Part shown: positions 25,669 through 34,224 of the stretch, one piece after another
How positions within the stretch are numbered: the stretch's first letter is position 1
Layout: each line of letters opens with the position of its first letter
NCBI GenBank assembly: GCA_037133915.1
Contig: JBAXND010000018.1
Coordinates: 17,464 to 81,463 of the forward strand
DNA: 64,000 nucleotides
Origin: Bacteroidota bacterium
GTDB lineage: Bacteria; Bacteroidota; Bacteroidia; Bacteroidales; CAIWKO01
Direction of reading: 5' to 3'
Made by a program: the position numbers and the translations under genes
Notes under the pieces: generated by a model
Seen by the model: the letters and a program-made list of their open reading frames with translations, nothing else
What the model was told of the DNA's origin: nothing
The model's database searches: none

Positions 25669-26117
25669 TCTCTGTTTTTAGAATCTATTGTTATGGTAAC
25701 GGGCCCGTCGTTGATAAGTGCCACCTGCATGTATGCCCCGAATTCACCCGTAATTACAGGCAATCCACTTTCTGATTTCAATTTACTTATGAATTGCTTA
25801 TAAAGCGGAATGGCTTTTTCGGGAATTGCAGCCTTAATATACGACGGACGGTTTCCCTTCTTTGTACTTGCAAACAGTGTGAACTGGCTGATTACAAGCA
25901 ATTCGCCCTTAATATCCTGAACTGAAAGGTTCATCACGCCCTGCTCATCATTGAATATCCTGAGTCTAGTGATTTTCCCGCACAGCCATTCTGTGTCCTC
26001 TTCGGTGTCGGCTTCTTCAATGCCCAGCAATACAAGCATTCCCCAACCAATACTGCGTTTTTCATCGTTATCAATAATTACTGATGCTTCTGAAACCCTT
26101 TGTATAACTGCCCTCAT
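25665..26117 (-). CDS. dtd: D-aminoacyl-tRNA deacylase
   Basis: 150 residues, the canonical length. It cleaves D-amino acids (and glycine from tRNA-Ala) from mischarged tRNA. The N terminus MRAVIQRVSEASV, the active-site SQFTLFAST and the cross-subunit GPVTI motif near the C terminus (NDGPVTITID) are intact, so the homodimer should be active. It sits 14 bases after rsgA and overlaps the mazG-like gene, forming a translation/quality-control operon. Confidence 0.96.
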   Translation of the reverse strand: MRAVIQRVSEASVIIDNDEKRSIGWGMLVLLGIEEADTEEDTEWLCGKITRLRIFNDEQGVMNLSVQDIKGELLVISQFTLFASTKKGNRPSYIKAAIPEKAIPLYKQFISKLKSESGLPVITGEFGAYMQVALINDGPVTITIDSKNRE

Positions 26118-26131
26118 GCGTTAATAGTTTA

Positions 26132-27097
26132 TTATCTCAGGTCCCATTCTTTTTCTTCTACATCGCGACCATAAAAAATATTAAGGTAATTCTGATAGCG
26201 CGACAGGCTTACGCGGCCTTCGTCAAGCGCCTTTTTAACGGCGCATTCGGGTTCATTGATGTGGGTACAATTATAAAATTTACATTCATTGAGCAAATTA
26301 AAAAATTCAGGAAAAAAATGGGTGAGGTCATTTTTTCTGAAATCAATCAGTCCGAATTCCTTGATACCCGGCGTGTCTATTATAAAGCCGCCACCGGGTA
26401 GTGGATGCATTTCGGCAAAAGTGGTTGTATGTTTTCCTTTGAGGTGATAATCGGATATCTGCCCCGTTTTTATCTTCAACGATGGCTCAAGCGCATTGAT
26501 AATGGCTGATTTGCCTACACCCGAATGTCCTGAGAATAAGTTAACTTTTCCCTCCATCATTTTTCGAAGTTCGGGAATATTGTCACCGGTATGTGCCGAA
26601 GTACAAATGCACGGATAGCCTATTTTTTCGTACAGTGCACAGAGGTTTGCCAGATGCTGCAACTGCTCTTCCCTGTAAATATCCGTTTTATTGAAAACAA
26701 TCGTCGCCGGAATATGATAAGCTTCGGCTGTTACCAAAAAGCGATCGATAAATCCTGTTGATGTTCTTGGTTGCGCCAATGTTACTATTAAGTATGCCCT
26801 GTCGATATTCGCCGCTATGATGTGTGTGAGTTTCGACAGGTTGGTTGCCTTGCGGATTATGTAATTTTTGCGCTCATGAATGCGGGTTATGGTGCCGGTT
26901 TTATTGTCTCCCATAAATTCAAAATCCACATTATCGCCCACTATTACCGGGTTGGTGGCTTTGTGACCCCTGATGCGGAAAATACCTTTGAGAATACATT
27001 CGCGAATGGCGCCATTCTTCTGCATCACAAAATACAGCTGCCCCGTTGTTTTTATAACAAGCCCTTCTGTTCGTTCGCACTGCACGGGTTCAGTCAT
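26132..27097 (-). CDS. rsgA: Ribosome small-subunit-dependent GTPase RsgA
   Basis: 321 residues. RsgA is a late assembly factor for the 30S subunit. An N-terminal OB domain (about 15-80) is followed by the circularly permuted GTPase: G4 NKTD (136-139) comes before G1 GHSGVGKS (190-197) and G3 DTPG (241-244). A C-terminal zinc site comprises Cys272, Cys277, His279 and Cys285. All motifs are intact. The cupin gene starts the run 27 bases upstream and dtd follows. Confidence 0.96.
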   Translation of the reverse strand: MTEPVQCERTEGLVIKTTGQLYFVMQKNGAIRECILKGIFRIRGHKATNPVIVGDNVDFEFMGDNKTGTITRIHERKNYIIRKATNLSKLTHIIAANIDRAYLIVTLAQPRTSTGFIDRFLVTAEAYHIPATIVFNKTDIYREEQLQHLANLCALYEKIGYPCICTSAHTGDNIPELRKMMEGKVNLFSGHSGVGKSAIINALEPSLKIKTGQISDYHLKGKHTTTFAEMHPLPGGGFIIDTPGIKEFGLIDFRKNDLTHFFPEFFNLLNECKFYNCTHINEPECAVKKALDEGRVSLSRYQNYLNIFYGRDVEEKEWDLR

Positions 27098-27124
27098 TTG
27101 GATGGTATCAGAAATGTAAAATAC

Positions 27125-27394
27125 TTAATCAAAATTGTAGTGTTTTCTCACGGGCTTCAGTACGTGCCAGATACATTTAAGTCCGGGCTGAAAGGTAACA
27201 AAATCACCGGCAGTAATTTTAAAATTACCGTCAGTGGTTTCTATTTCTACTTCGCCTTTAATGAAGAGGCATTGTTCCTGCCCGTCGTAGAACCAGTCGA
27301 ATGTAGAAATTTCTTTTTCCCAGATAGGCCAGGTACGTATTTCTCTTTTTTTAATTTCATCTTCTGATAATCGCTCAATGATGACGGTGCTCAT
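27125..27394 (-). CDS. Small cupin-domain protein (EutQ/cupin_3-like)
   Basis: 89 residues forming a single minimal cupin: WPIWEKEISTFDWFYDGQEQCLFIKGEVEIETTDGNFKITAGDFVTFQPGLKCIWHV. The W-x-x-W start, the YDG-E core and the C-terminal GDFVTFQPG motif fit the (R)-ureidoglycine-aminohydrolase-like / cupin_3 class. The first histidines of a canonical metal site are replaced, so metal binding is uncertain. Substrate is unknown. It is the first gene of the rsgA operon. Confidence 0.82.
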   Translation of the reverse strand: MSTVIIERLSEDEIKKREIRTWPIWEKEISTFDWFYDGQEQCLFIKGEVEIETTDGNFKITAGDFVTFQPGLKCIWHVLKPVRKHYNFD

Positions 27395-27468
27395 ATGGTT
27401 AAATATTTCAGGTTAGTGCTGTTTATTAAGTAATTATAATAAAAAAGTGAATGTAATCAAGAATTTTG

Positions 27469-27476
27469 TAATTTTG
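27469..27476 (+). promoter_or_regulatory. -7 element of the 27515 gene
   Basis: TAATTTTG in the context TTTTGTAATTTTGTA, about 38 nt before the ATG. The same TTTTGTAATTTTG string recurs at the cyclophilin gene (31894-31906). Confidence 0.5.
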
Positions 27477-27514
27477 TATCAAAGTTAGAAATTATAAACC
27501 AAACTTATACAATC

Positions 27515-28285
27515 ATGAAAAAAGTGTTACCCGGCCTTTTAATCATTCTTGGCTTTTTCTTCTATTCAAACCTTGCCTTCTCACAGTGTACGCCCAATTC
27601 CGGTCTTACGGATCCTGAAGGAAACGGTCAAATGTCTCCTGATACTCTCTATGGACAGGAAGGCGTTAATATGAACACAACCCTTTCCATTATTGCTCCT
27701 GATACCGCATCGGTTCCCGGTTATTCGGGTTATGTTACCATACACCATGTTACCATTACCGGCATTCAGGGAAAACCCGCATGGCTTTCATATGCTTGCA
27801 ACCCTGCAAACTGTGAATATACCGGAAGCGCAGTGAATTGTGCTCTTGTAACAGGCACTCCTCCTGTTGGTTCAGCCGGAACCATTCTGGTTTATCCGAT
27901 TCTCGATGTTTATATTTCTGTTATGGGAGCTCCGGTACAGGCGTTAACAGGTTATGTTGACAATTCAAAGCCTCTGGTTCTTATTGTTGCTCCGGCCGCA
28001 GGTGTTGAAGAACTTGGTAACACAGGTTTTGGCGTTATAGCCAACAAACCCAATCCGTTTATCAATACTACCGAAGTAGGCTGCTACACTGTAAATGCAG
28101 AAACTGTAACCCTGAATGTATTTACCATGACCGGCAACAGTGTTTACACTGAAACCATTAACACACGCCCCGGAGAGAACAAATTTATGTTCAATGGTCA
28201 GGATTTGAGCAGCGGCATGTATTTTTACACTCTTACCGACAGCCGTAATAATACCATTTCACGCAAAATGGTAAAATCAAACTAA
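27515..28285 (+). CDS. Secreted protein with short T9SS (type A) sorting domain
   Basis: 256 residues. Signal peptide 1-23 (...NLAFS). A Cys-containing beta domain (about 25-160: CTPNSGLTDPEGN, WLSYACNPANCEYTGSAVNC) is followed by the ~75-residue type A sorting domain: NKPNPF, EVGCYTVNAETVTLNVFTMTGN, and LSSGMYFYTLTDSRNNTISRKMVKSN. This directs passage through the type IX secretion pore and attachment to the surface. The catalytic or binding role of the mature part is not recognisable. A strong terminator follows 20 bases after the stop. Confidence 0.82.
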   Translation: MKKVLPGLLIILGFFFYSNLAFSQCTPNSGLTDPEGNGQMSPDTLYGQEGVNMNTTLSIIAPDTASVPGYSGYVTIHHVTITGIQGKPAWLSYACNPANCEYTGSAVNCALVTGTPPVGSAGTILVYPILDVYISVMGAPVQALTGYVDNSKPLVLIVAPAAGVEELGNTGFGVIANKPNPFINTTEVGCYTVNAETVTLNVFTMTGNSVYTETINTRPGENKFMFNGQDLSSGMYFYTLTDSRNNTISRKMVKSN

Positions 28286-28305
28286 AATAGTTCGATTGAA
28301 TAAAG

Positions 28306-28337
28306 AAAAGCCGCAGTATCAAACTGCGGCTTTTTTA
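28306..28337 (+). terminator. Rho-independent terminator of the 27515 gene
   Basis: AAAAGCCGCAGT (28306-28317) pairs with ACTGCGGCTTTT (28323-28334) around a 5-nt loop and runs into T6. Confidence 0.93.
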
Positions 28338-28373
28338 TTTTGAATACAGCGATTGTCGAAGCGTGCTGAATCC

Positions 28374-28458
28374 GCACCCTGAACATGCCGAAGGGCTGTT
28401 GAAGGGCGCGTACACCTTGTCGAAATATTCGGACGTTGAGCTTGTCGAAACGCCCGAA
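28374..28458. repeat. Palindromic REP-like repeats with GAGCTTGTCGA core
   Basis: TTCGGACGTT (28428-28437), GAGCTTGTCGA (28438-28448), AACGCCCGAA (28449-28458) form a hairpin with one mismatch. A variant, CCCT-GAACATGCCGA-AGGG, lies at 28377-28395. TTGTCGAA is also found at 28353-28360 and 28416-28423. The same core with a different but self-complementary stem recurs at 41076-41100. Confidence 0.7.
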
Positions 28459-28462
28459 TTAT

Positions 28463-29725
28463 TTATTTCCCGGGAAGTGCTTTTACGAATGTTGTCATCA
28501 GCCTGAACAGACCTTCATATGCGGTAAGTGGCAAGCCCGAAGCCTTATCGCCTATACTGTGATATTCTTTGTATTCTTTTCCTTGTGTATAAATAAATAT
28601 CGCAGGAACGCCTTTTTTATAAAAATAATAATGATCACTGTTCGACGATTCTCCTCGCGGACTCACGGTTTTAATAAATTTTTCATTATCATTCAGCGTC
28701 TTTAACAATGAAAATTCTTTAGTAAAAACACTGCCGTTTACGACTTTAATTCCTTCGCTTCCCGTTCCAACCATATCAAGATTGATAAGCAATTTAATTT
28801 GTTTAAGCGGAAAAAGCGGGTGCTCGGAATAATACTCAGAGCCGTGCAAACCGGCTTCTTCGCCGGTAAAAAAAATAAACGCAATGGAGTAATACGGTTT
28901 ATTTACGGTATCTGAATAATGTCTAACTAAATCTAGCAACATTGCCGTACCGCTTGCATTGTCGTTGGCACCCGGAAATATGTTGCCCTGCCCCATTTCG
29001 CCAAGGTGGTCGTAATGCGCCGTAAAAACAATAAATGAATCAGGGGCAACACTCCCTTTTATATATCCGCAAATATTTTGAGTAGGGTATTTGGCATAGA
29101 ATTCATGCATGATATCAAAAGAAATTTCTTTGTATTTTTTAGGAATCGCACTTCGGAGAACTTTAATTTTTGGATGATTCAGCGTGTCTTCGGCTCCCGC
29201 AACCGACCATAAGAAAGGCTCGTCGCTGATGGTAAGCAGAGCTCGTGCCGATTGAAGCTTTGTGTTTCGCAGGTCTTTGAATCCGGTATCAATTAATAGA
29301 ACTGTATTTGTAAAATCAGCGTTATTAAATTCCCAGGTACTCTTTTCTGATTTAAACGTTTTTTGATTCAGAATCTTTACAGCATAGCTTCCGCTAAGCC
29401 CCGGCGATGCACAATTAATTGCAAACTCGGTTGCCGGAATCAGCGTTTTTTCACCAAACCGAAGTTCCATTTTTCCTGGAAAAGTATTAATCGGGAACGT
29501 GAATTCCTGAAAATAACCGTTGCCGAAAAATTGCATGCCGGAATGAGTCAATTTATTACTGATGTATTCGGCCGCAAGGCGGTTGCCATTTGCCACGTAT
29601 CCTCGGCCGTGAAATGCAGGAGATGCCAGCGTATCAATCATTCCACGAACATATCTGATGTCTTGTCCCGAAGCGAAATTGAAATAATACAATACCAGGA
29701 AAAAGAAAATGAATGTCTTTTTCAT
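28463..29725 (-). CDS. M28 family zinc aminopeptidase (exported)
   Basis: 420 residues with a signal peptide (1-20, ...NFASGQ). The N-terminal domain (about 25-200) is PA-like. The M28 catalytic domain has the two-zinc ligand set: TAHYDHLGE (about 238-241), GANDNASG with the bridging Asp, FTGEEAGLHGS with the base Glu, LDMVG and SDHYYFYKKGVPA. It should cleave N-terminal residues of peptides in the periplasm or outside. It is the second gene of a run starting with 29760-30656 (34-base gap) and ends among REP-like palindromes. Confidence 0.9.
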   Translation of the reverse strand: MKKTFIFFFLVLYYFNFASGQDIRYVRGMIDTLASPAFHGRGYVANGNRLAAEYISNKLTHSGMQFFGNGYFQEFTFPINTFPGKMELRFGEKTLIPATEFAINCASPGLSGSYAVKILNQKTFKSEKSTWEFNNADFTNTVLLIDTGFKDLRNTKLQSARALLTISDEPFLWSVAGAEDTLNHPKIKVLRSAIPKKYKEISFDIMHEFYAKYPTQNICGYIKGSVAPDSFIVFTAHYDHLGEMGQGNIFPGANDNASGTAMLLDLVRHYSDTVNKPYYSIAFIFFTGEEAGLHGSEYYSEHPLFPLKQIKLLINLDMVGTGSEGIKVVNGSVFTKEFSLLKTLNDNEKFIKTVSPRGESSNSDHYYFYKKGVPAIFIYTQGKEYKEYHSIGDKASGLPLTAYEGLFRLMTTFVKALPGK

Positions 29726-29759
29726 AAAAGAAGAATAAAGAATTATTGTAAAATATTAA

Positions 29760-30656
29760 TTAACCTGCCAAAAATTTACGCATTACAAATTCTTCAAGCT
29801 GACTGTATGTTTCTGCTTTGTTTTCCCATCCATGAGCTGCTTTCAGCGATTCCAGCAATGCGAACGCCTCGGTGGCTACAGTAAAGGCGTTCAGCTGTTC
29901 AATGGCGCCATTGTATTGTTGCATATTTCCTCTGAAAAGTTCATTAATGAACAGAAAACGCTCATTGATACCAATACTTGATTTTAAGTCTTTCACGGTA
30001 GCTTGTTTGATTTTTTCGACCAGCGGTTTTTCCGATTTATCCTGTGAAAGTCTTTCGTGTAAAGGCTTTTGCTCGGTTTTGAAATTATCTGCCAGCGTGC
30101 TTTTTTGTACTTCGGCAAACAAGTCAGCGCCCGTTTTTTTCTCTTTTTTCTCTGTTTTCTTTGCTTCAGGTTTTGGCGCCACTACTTCCGCAATGACCGG
30201 TTCGGGAACGATTACTTCGGGGGTAATAATTTCAGTAATTGCTTCCTGTATTATGCTTTCAACAGCGACCACAACGGCCTTTTCAGCTTCAGCAATTTCA
30301 TCTTTTGGCTCTTCTTTTACTTCGGGTGCGGCTATAATTATTTTTTCAATAGCAGGCTTCACTTCAGGCACAGCCACAACGGGTTCTGCCATTGCTTCCT
30401 GAACGGGTTTTTCAACCGTCGGTTTTTCCTGCAATACTTCCGGAGCAACAATTTTTTTCTGTAACTCCGGCATTTTGGCGCCGATATTCACTTTGTCAAG
30501 CTCGTTCATGCATTCGTAAATCCTGCGCAGATTTGTCTGCAAAATGTCGATTTCTATCTTGGGAATTGCGCCCTTATAGCTTTCAATAACTGCATATTGC
30601 TCGTTTATCGTGTCCAGCAGCACCCTGATTTCTTCCCTGATAATGTTAATTCCCAT
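29760..30656 (-). CDS. Bacteroidota conserved protein with coiled-coil and Val/Glu/Pro-rich linker
   Basis: 298 residues from the ATG at 30656 (a longer start at 30683 gives a poor N terminus). Residues 1-60 are helical (INIIREEIRVLLDTINEQYAVIESY). A long Glu/Val/Pro/Lys-rich linker (about 65-190) repeats EPVVA, EVKPA and VVAPKPEAKK units. A helical C-terminal domain (about 215-298) contains LKSSIGINERFLFINELFRGN and a final EEFVMRKFLAG. The C-terminal block is conserved in Bacteroidota, but no function is known to me. No signal peptide is present; a cytoplasmic or structural role is likely. Confidence 0.7.
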   Translation of the reverse strand: MGINIIREEIRVLLDTINEQYAVIESYKGAIPKIEIDILQTNLRRIYECMNELDKVNIGAKMPELQKKIVAPEVLQEKPTVEKPVQEAMAEPVVAVPEVKPAIEKIIIAAPEVKEEPKDEIAEAEKAVVVAVESIIQEAITEIITPEVIVPEPVIAEVVAPKPEAKKTEKKEKKTGADLFAEVQKSTLADNFKTEQKPLHERLSQDKSEKPLVEKIKQATVKDLKSSIGINERFLFINELFRGNMQQYNGAIEQLNAFTVATEAFALLESLKAAHGWENKAETYSQLEEFVMRKFLAG

Positions 30657-30854
30657 GTTGGTATTAGTAATTTGATGAAACAATATTTTTCAACTGTTTT
30701 TTGAGAAAGCGACAATAAAAATTTCAGCACAAAATGAGTTGTAATTATTTGATAATCCATATGCAAAACCATGAACCTGCATGCTGTGTTTTACAATTGG
30801 AATTTCAAGATTTCAACAAACGCGAAAAGAGCGATTATGCTGTCTTAATTTAAT

Positions 30855-30862
30855 TATATTTG
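30855..30862 (+). promoter_or_regulatory. -7 element of tdk
   Basis: TATATTTG followed by T, 50 nt before the ATG at 30913. It lies within the in-frame extension from 30781, which argues against that longer start. Confidence 0.45.
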
Positions 30863-30912
30863 TCTGTCTCAAAAAGACGGATAAAGATATAAACTTTCAT
30901 TGTTCGGACATA

Positions 30913-31506
30913 ATGATAATTGAAAATTCAAACGAATCAATAAAAAAAGGCTGCATCGAGGTCGTTTGCGGCTCTATGTTCTCGGGCAAAACGGAGGAAC
31001 TTATCCGCCGCCTAAAACGGGCAAAATATGCCAGACAAAGAGTCGAGATATTCAAACCGGGCATTGATACCCGTTACGATGAAGTTCGGGTTGTCTCTCA
31101 CGACGAAAATTCAATTAACTCTACGCCCGTGCAGTCGGCATCCGAAATTCTTTTGCTCACCAGCGAAGTAGATGTGGTGGGCATTGACGAAGCTCAGTTT
31201 TTTGATGACGAGATTGTTTCTGTATGCAATCAGCTTGCCGATCGCGGAATTCGCGTTATTGTAGCCGGTCTTGATATGGATTACCTGGGAAAGCCCTTCG
31301 GTCCTATCCCCGCATTGCTTGCCACTGCCGATTTTGTTACCAAAGTAAGAGCCATTTGTATGAAATGCGGCAGCCTTGCATCGTATTCACACCGCATGGT
31401 GAAGAGCGATAAGCTTGTCATGCTTGGCGAAAAAGACAGTTACGAGCCCCTTTGCAGAGCTTGCTTTTCTGAAGAAATGGCTAAGAAACAAACCCCGGAA
31501 GAGTAA
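30913..31506 (+). CDS. tdk: Thymidine kinase (type II)
   Basis: 197 residues from the ATG at 30913. Phosphorylates thymidine/deoxyuridine with ATP in salvage. The P-loop [12 protein letters not shown] (about 19-30), the IDEAQFF Walker B/catalytic Glu segment, the thymidine-binding lasso ([18 protein letters not shown]) and a zinc site formed by CMKC and CRAC cysteines are complete. An upstream in-frame start at 30781 is possible but lies before the predicted promoter. The stop is 3 bases from that of the convergent 31510-31881 gene. Confidence 0.95.
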   Translation: MIIENSNESIKKGCIEVVCGSMFSGKTEELIRRLKRAKYARQRVEIFKPGIDTRYDEVRVVSHDENSINSTPVQSASEILLLTSEVDVVGIDEAQFFDDEIVSVCNQLADRGIRVIVAGLDMDYLGKPFGPIPALLATADFVTKVRAICMKCGSLASYSHRMVKSDKLVMLGEKDSYEPLCRACFSEEMAKKQTPEE

Positions 31507-31509
31507 TTG

Positions 31510-31881
31510 TTAGCGGATAAAAATAGTTTTATAAACGGTTTCACCCGGTTTCAGGCGAATTACGCCCGTGCCGTCCAGATTATCCGCAGAAGGACCGGTA
31601 GTATTGGTGTCTTTACCTGCCCATACTTTCAAAATAGCTTCAAGCTTAAATACGTGTGAGTACTGACCCAGTGCGTCGGCCTTGCCCTGTACCATCACAT
31701 CCTGACCGGTTTCCCCGATTACCACATCAGCAAAAGGAACTACCATGTTGGTGTCGTTCTGATATTTTACTGTAACAATTGCAGTAATTTCCGTAGGCTT
31801 TTTTTTACATTGTGTGGCTAAAAGAATTATGAAAGAAGCAACTACGAGAAGGAAAATACTTTTTATGACCAATATTTTCAT
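31510..31881 (-). CDS. Putative lipoprotein of unknown function
   Basis: 123 residues from the ATG at 31881, chosen because it opens a signal sequence (MKILVIKSIFLLVVASFIILLATQC). A Cys follows an LLAT stretch and is trailed by KKKP, resembling a relaxed Bacteroidota lipobox. The mature domain is a short beta sandwich (TAIVTVKYQND, VPFADVVIGETGQD, GQYSHVFKLEAILKVWAGK), suggestive of a carboxypeptidase-regulatory-like or SusE-like fold. The longer start at 31983 would add 34 residues with no signal. Confidence 0.6.
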   Translation of the reverse strand: MKILVIKSIFLLVVASFIILLATQCKKKPTEITAIVTVKYQNDTNMVVPFADVVIGETGQDVMVQGKADALGQYSHVFKLEAILKVWAGKDTNTTGPSADNLDGTGVIRLKPGETVYKTIFIR

Positions 31882-31898
31882 AATGTGCAGGGATTTTG

Positions 31899-31906
31899 TA
31901 ATTTTG
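31899..31906 (+). promoter_or_regulatory. -7 element of the 31982 cyclophilin gene
   Basis: TAATTTTG in the string TTTTGTAATTTTGCG, about 75 nt before the ATG at 31982. It lies in the divergent gap with the lipoprotein gene. Confidence 0.45.
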
Positions 31907-31981
31907 CGTGAAATTATAATATTTAAACGGATAACTTCGTTTTTTGTTCCACTTACAGCAAAAATATAAAAACTTTTGAAC

Positions 31982-32611
31982 ATGAGAAAGACAATCGCAG
32001 CAATTTTAGTAATGTTATTTTTGGTAACACTGTCATATGCTCAGGATACCGAACTCAAATTCCTCATCAAAACATCGTATGGCGATATTAAAATCAAACT
32101 TTACAATGATACGCCATTGCACAAAGAGAACTTCTTAAAAAATGTGAACAACGGATTTTACAACGGTTCCACATTTCACCGTGTTATTGCCTCCTTTATG
32201 ATTCAGGGCGGTCGCGGTATTAATGGTGCCGACGATTGCGGATGGACTGTAGCTGCCGAAATTATGCCCAATCATTTTCATAAAAAAGGTGCATTGGCTG
32301 CCGCCAGAATGGGTGACAATGTTAACCCGAAAAAAGCATCTTCAGGTTCACAGTTTTATATTGTGCAGGGTAAAAAATATACCGATGCCGACCTCGATGC
32401 ATTTGAAGCCAGAACAGGAAAAAAATACACCAAGGAGCAGCGCGATGCTTATAAAACAATTGGTGGAACACCTCATTTAGATGGCGATTATACAGTTTTT
32501 GGCGAAGTATATGAAGGACTCGACGTTGTCGATAAAATTGCAGCCGCAAAAACAGATGCAGGCAGCAAACCGGTTGAAGACATAAAAATGACCATTACTC
32601 AGATAAAGTAA
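31982..32611 (+). CDS. Peptidyl-prolyl cis-trans isomerase (cyclophilin type), exported
   Basis: 209 residues with a signal peptide (1-20, ...LSYAQ) from the ATG at 31982. The cyclophilin fold is complete: FHRVIASFMIQGG contains the active-site Arg and Phe/Met/Gln residues, SSGSQFYIVQG the central strand, and GDYTVFGEVYEGLDVVDKIAA the closing part. An insert with TDADLDAFEARTGKKYTKEQRDAYKTIGGTPHLD is typical of Bacteroidota homologues. It assists folding of proteins in the periplasm. A terminator follows. Confidence 0.94.
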   Translation: MRKTIAAILVMLFLVTLSYAQDTELKFLIKTSYGDIKIKLYNDTPLHKENFLKNVNNGFYNGSTFHRVIASFMIQGGRGINGADDCGWTVAAEIMPNHFHKKGALAAARMGDNVNPKKASSGSQFYIVQGKKYTDADLDAFEARTGKKYTKEQRDAYKTIGGTPHLDGDYTVFGEVYEGLDVVDKIAAAKTDAGSKPVEDIKMTITQIK

Positions 32612-32637
32612 TCAACCCACTTTATCTTTTGATCATG

Positions 32638-32675
32638 AAAACCTGTCTGGACACACCGGGCAGGTTTTATTTTTA
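32638..32675 (+). terminator. Rho-independent terminator after the cyclophilin gene
   Basis: AAAACCTGTC (32638-32647) pairs with GGCAGGTTTT (32659-32668; one G-U) with an 11-nt loop, then ATTTTT. Confidence 0.85.
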
Positions 32676-32695
32676 AATTTTTAGATTCGGACAAA

Positions 32696-33718
32696 ATGCA
32701 CGAAAAAATCAAACAGTACCTGCAGGAAATTGAAGATATTTCAATTGAAGGAGAAAAAGAAATCGAAGAATTCAGGATAAAATATCTTGGCAAAAACGGC
32801 TTGGTTACCGGACTCTTTACCGACTTTAAAAATGTAATTCCGGAGGAGAAAAAGCAAGTGGGCGCCATGCTTAATAAGCTTAAGACTGCCGCTGCCGAAA
32901 AAATAGAACAGCTAAAAACAGAGCTGGGCTCAGGAACAGGTACCGTTGCCGCCGGCAAAGACCTTACGCTTCCCGCAACAAGCGCAGTGCTTGGAGCGCG
33001 CCATCCGATTTCACTTACGCGTAAAGAGATTATTTCCATTTTTGCACGTCAGGGTTATACAGTAGCAGAAGGACCTGAGATTGTTGACGACTGGCATAAT
33101 TTTTCCGCACTCAACTTCCCGCCCGAGCACCCCGCACGCGATATGCAGGATACTATTTTCATTAATAAAGATCCCGATGTTGTGCTGCGTACTCATACTT
33201 CATCAGTACAAGTGCTTACAATGGAAAACAATAAGCCGCCCATTCGCATCATCGCACCGGGCCGCGTTTACCGTAATGAGGCCATTTCAGCACGCGCCCA
33301 TGTTTTCTTTCATCAAATAGAAGGTCTGTATATCGATAAAGGCGTTTCATTTGCTGACCTAAAACAAACGCTTCTTTACTTTGCTAAAGAAATGTTCGCT
33401 GCCGATACTAAAATCCGCCTCAGGCCATCTTATTTTCCATTTACAGAACCATCGGCAGAGATGGACATTTCATGCAATCTTTGTGGTGGAGTGGGCTGCG
33501 GCTTTTGCAAAAAAACCGGATGGGTTGAGATACTCGGTTGTGGTATGGTCGATCCCAATGTGCTTGAAAACTGTGGTATTGACAGTACCATCTATTCGGG
33601 TTTTGCATTCGGAATGGGCGTTGAACGCATCACAAACCTGAAATATCAGGTAAAAGACTTAAGAATGTTTTCCGAAAATGATCTGCGCTTCCTGTCGCAA
33701 TTTGAAACCGCGTTCTGA
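32696..33718 (+). CDS. pheS: Phenylalanyl-tRNA synthetase alpha subunit
   Basis: 340 residues, normal length. The N-terminal coiled-coil tRNA-binding arm (about 1-85) is followed by the class II catalytic core: motif 1 (LGARHPISL...), motif 2 with VLRTHTSSVQV and GRVYRNEAISARAHVFFHQIEGL, and motif 3 in YSGFAFGMGVERITNLKY. An aromatic/Cys-rich stretch (CNLCGGVGCGFCKKTGW) is characteristic of some PheS. The pheT gene does not follow; a NUDIX gene overlaps by one base (TGATG). Confidence 0.97.
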   Translation: MHEKIKQYLQEIEDISIEGEKEIEEFRIKYLGKNGLVTGLFTDFKNVIPEEKKQVGAMLNKLKTAAAEKIEQLKTELGSGTGTVAAGKDLTLPATSAVLGARHPISLTRKEIISIFARQGYTVAEGPEIVDDWHNFSALNFPPEHPARDMQDTIFINKDPDVVLRTHTSSVQVLTMENNKPPIRIIAPGRVYRNEAISARAHVFFHQIEGLYIDKGVSFADLKQTLLYFAKEMFAADTKIRLRPSYFPFTEPSAEMDISCNLCGGVGCGFCKKTGWVEILGCGMVDPNVLENCGIDSTIYSGFAFGMGVERITNLKYQVKDLRMFSENDLRFLSQFETAF

Positions 33719-34221
33719 TGAAGACCGAATTTCCCGACGGGCTGAAGAGAGATGCCGTATTGTGCATTTTAAAGAGCCGGGGCCGCACTTTAATGCTGCT
33801 GCGCAACAAGGAGCCCAATATGGGTAAAATGCAGCCCGTGGGCGGTAAAATCGAAGCCTGTGAATCACCTTATGATGCAGCCGTAAGAGAAACATTTGAA
33901 GAAACAGGTCAAAAGGTTACAAACTTCAGGTATTGCGGCATGTTAGTCGAAACATCACCCGTAAAGTACAATTGGACCGTATTCGTCTATCAGGCAGAGA
34001 CAAATCTGTTTGAGCCCTTGCCTTGCAATGAAGGCGAACTGATGTGGATTGATGAAAATGATATCGACAATTACCCGATTCCCGAAACAGATAAATTCCT
34101 GTTCAGATATATAAATGAGCACAAAACATTTATGTTCAGCGCAGCATACAATGCCGAACTCAAACTGCTCGAATTATGCGAGGAGATTGAAAACAAGGTG
34201 GTTTATCACAATCCGTTATAA
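33718..34221 (+). CDS. NUDIX hydrolase (MutT-like)
   Basis: 167 residues. The NUDIX box is intact at residues 43-64 (GKIEACESPYDAAVRETFEETG; Gx5Ex7RExxEExG), so Mg-dependent hydrolysis of an X-linked nucleoside diphosphate is expected. The flanking GKMQPVGGKIE and the EGELMWIDENDI segment resemble 8-oxo-dGTP diphosphatases. Substrate cannot be fixed from sequence. The ATG overlaps the pheS stop by one base (TGATG) and the stop lies 3 bases from that of the convergent histidine-kinase gene. Confidence 0.9.
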   Translation: MKTEFPDGLKRDAVLCILKSRGRTLMLLRNKEPNMGKMQPVGGKIEACESPYDAAVRETFEETGQKVTNFRYCGMLVETSPVKYNWTVFVYQAETNLFEPLPCNEGELMWIDENDIDNYPIPETDKFLFRYINEHKTFMFSAAYNAELKLLELCEEIENKVVYHNPL

Positions 34222-34224
34222 CCG

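Noticed and set aside
28351..28458. CRISPR array from the repeated TTGTCGAA strings
   Set aside because: Copies are short, irregularly spaced and imperfect, with palindromic arms; no spacers of constant length and no cas genes.
30781..30912. N-terminal extension of thymidine kinase
   Set aside because: The extension resembles no kinase and lies upstream of the TATATTTG promoter element; ATG at 30913 gives the normal length.
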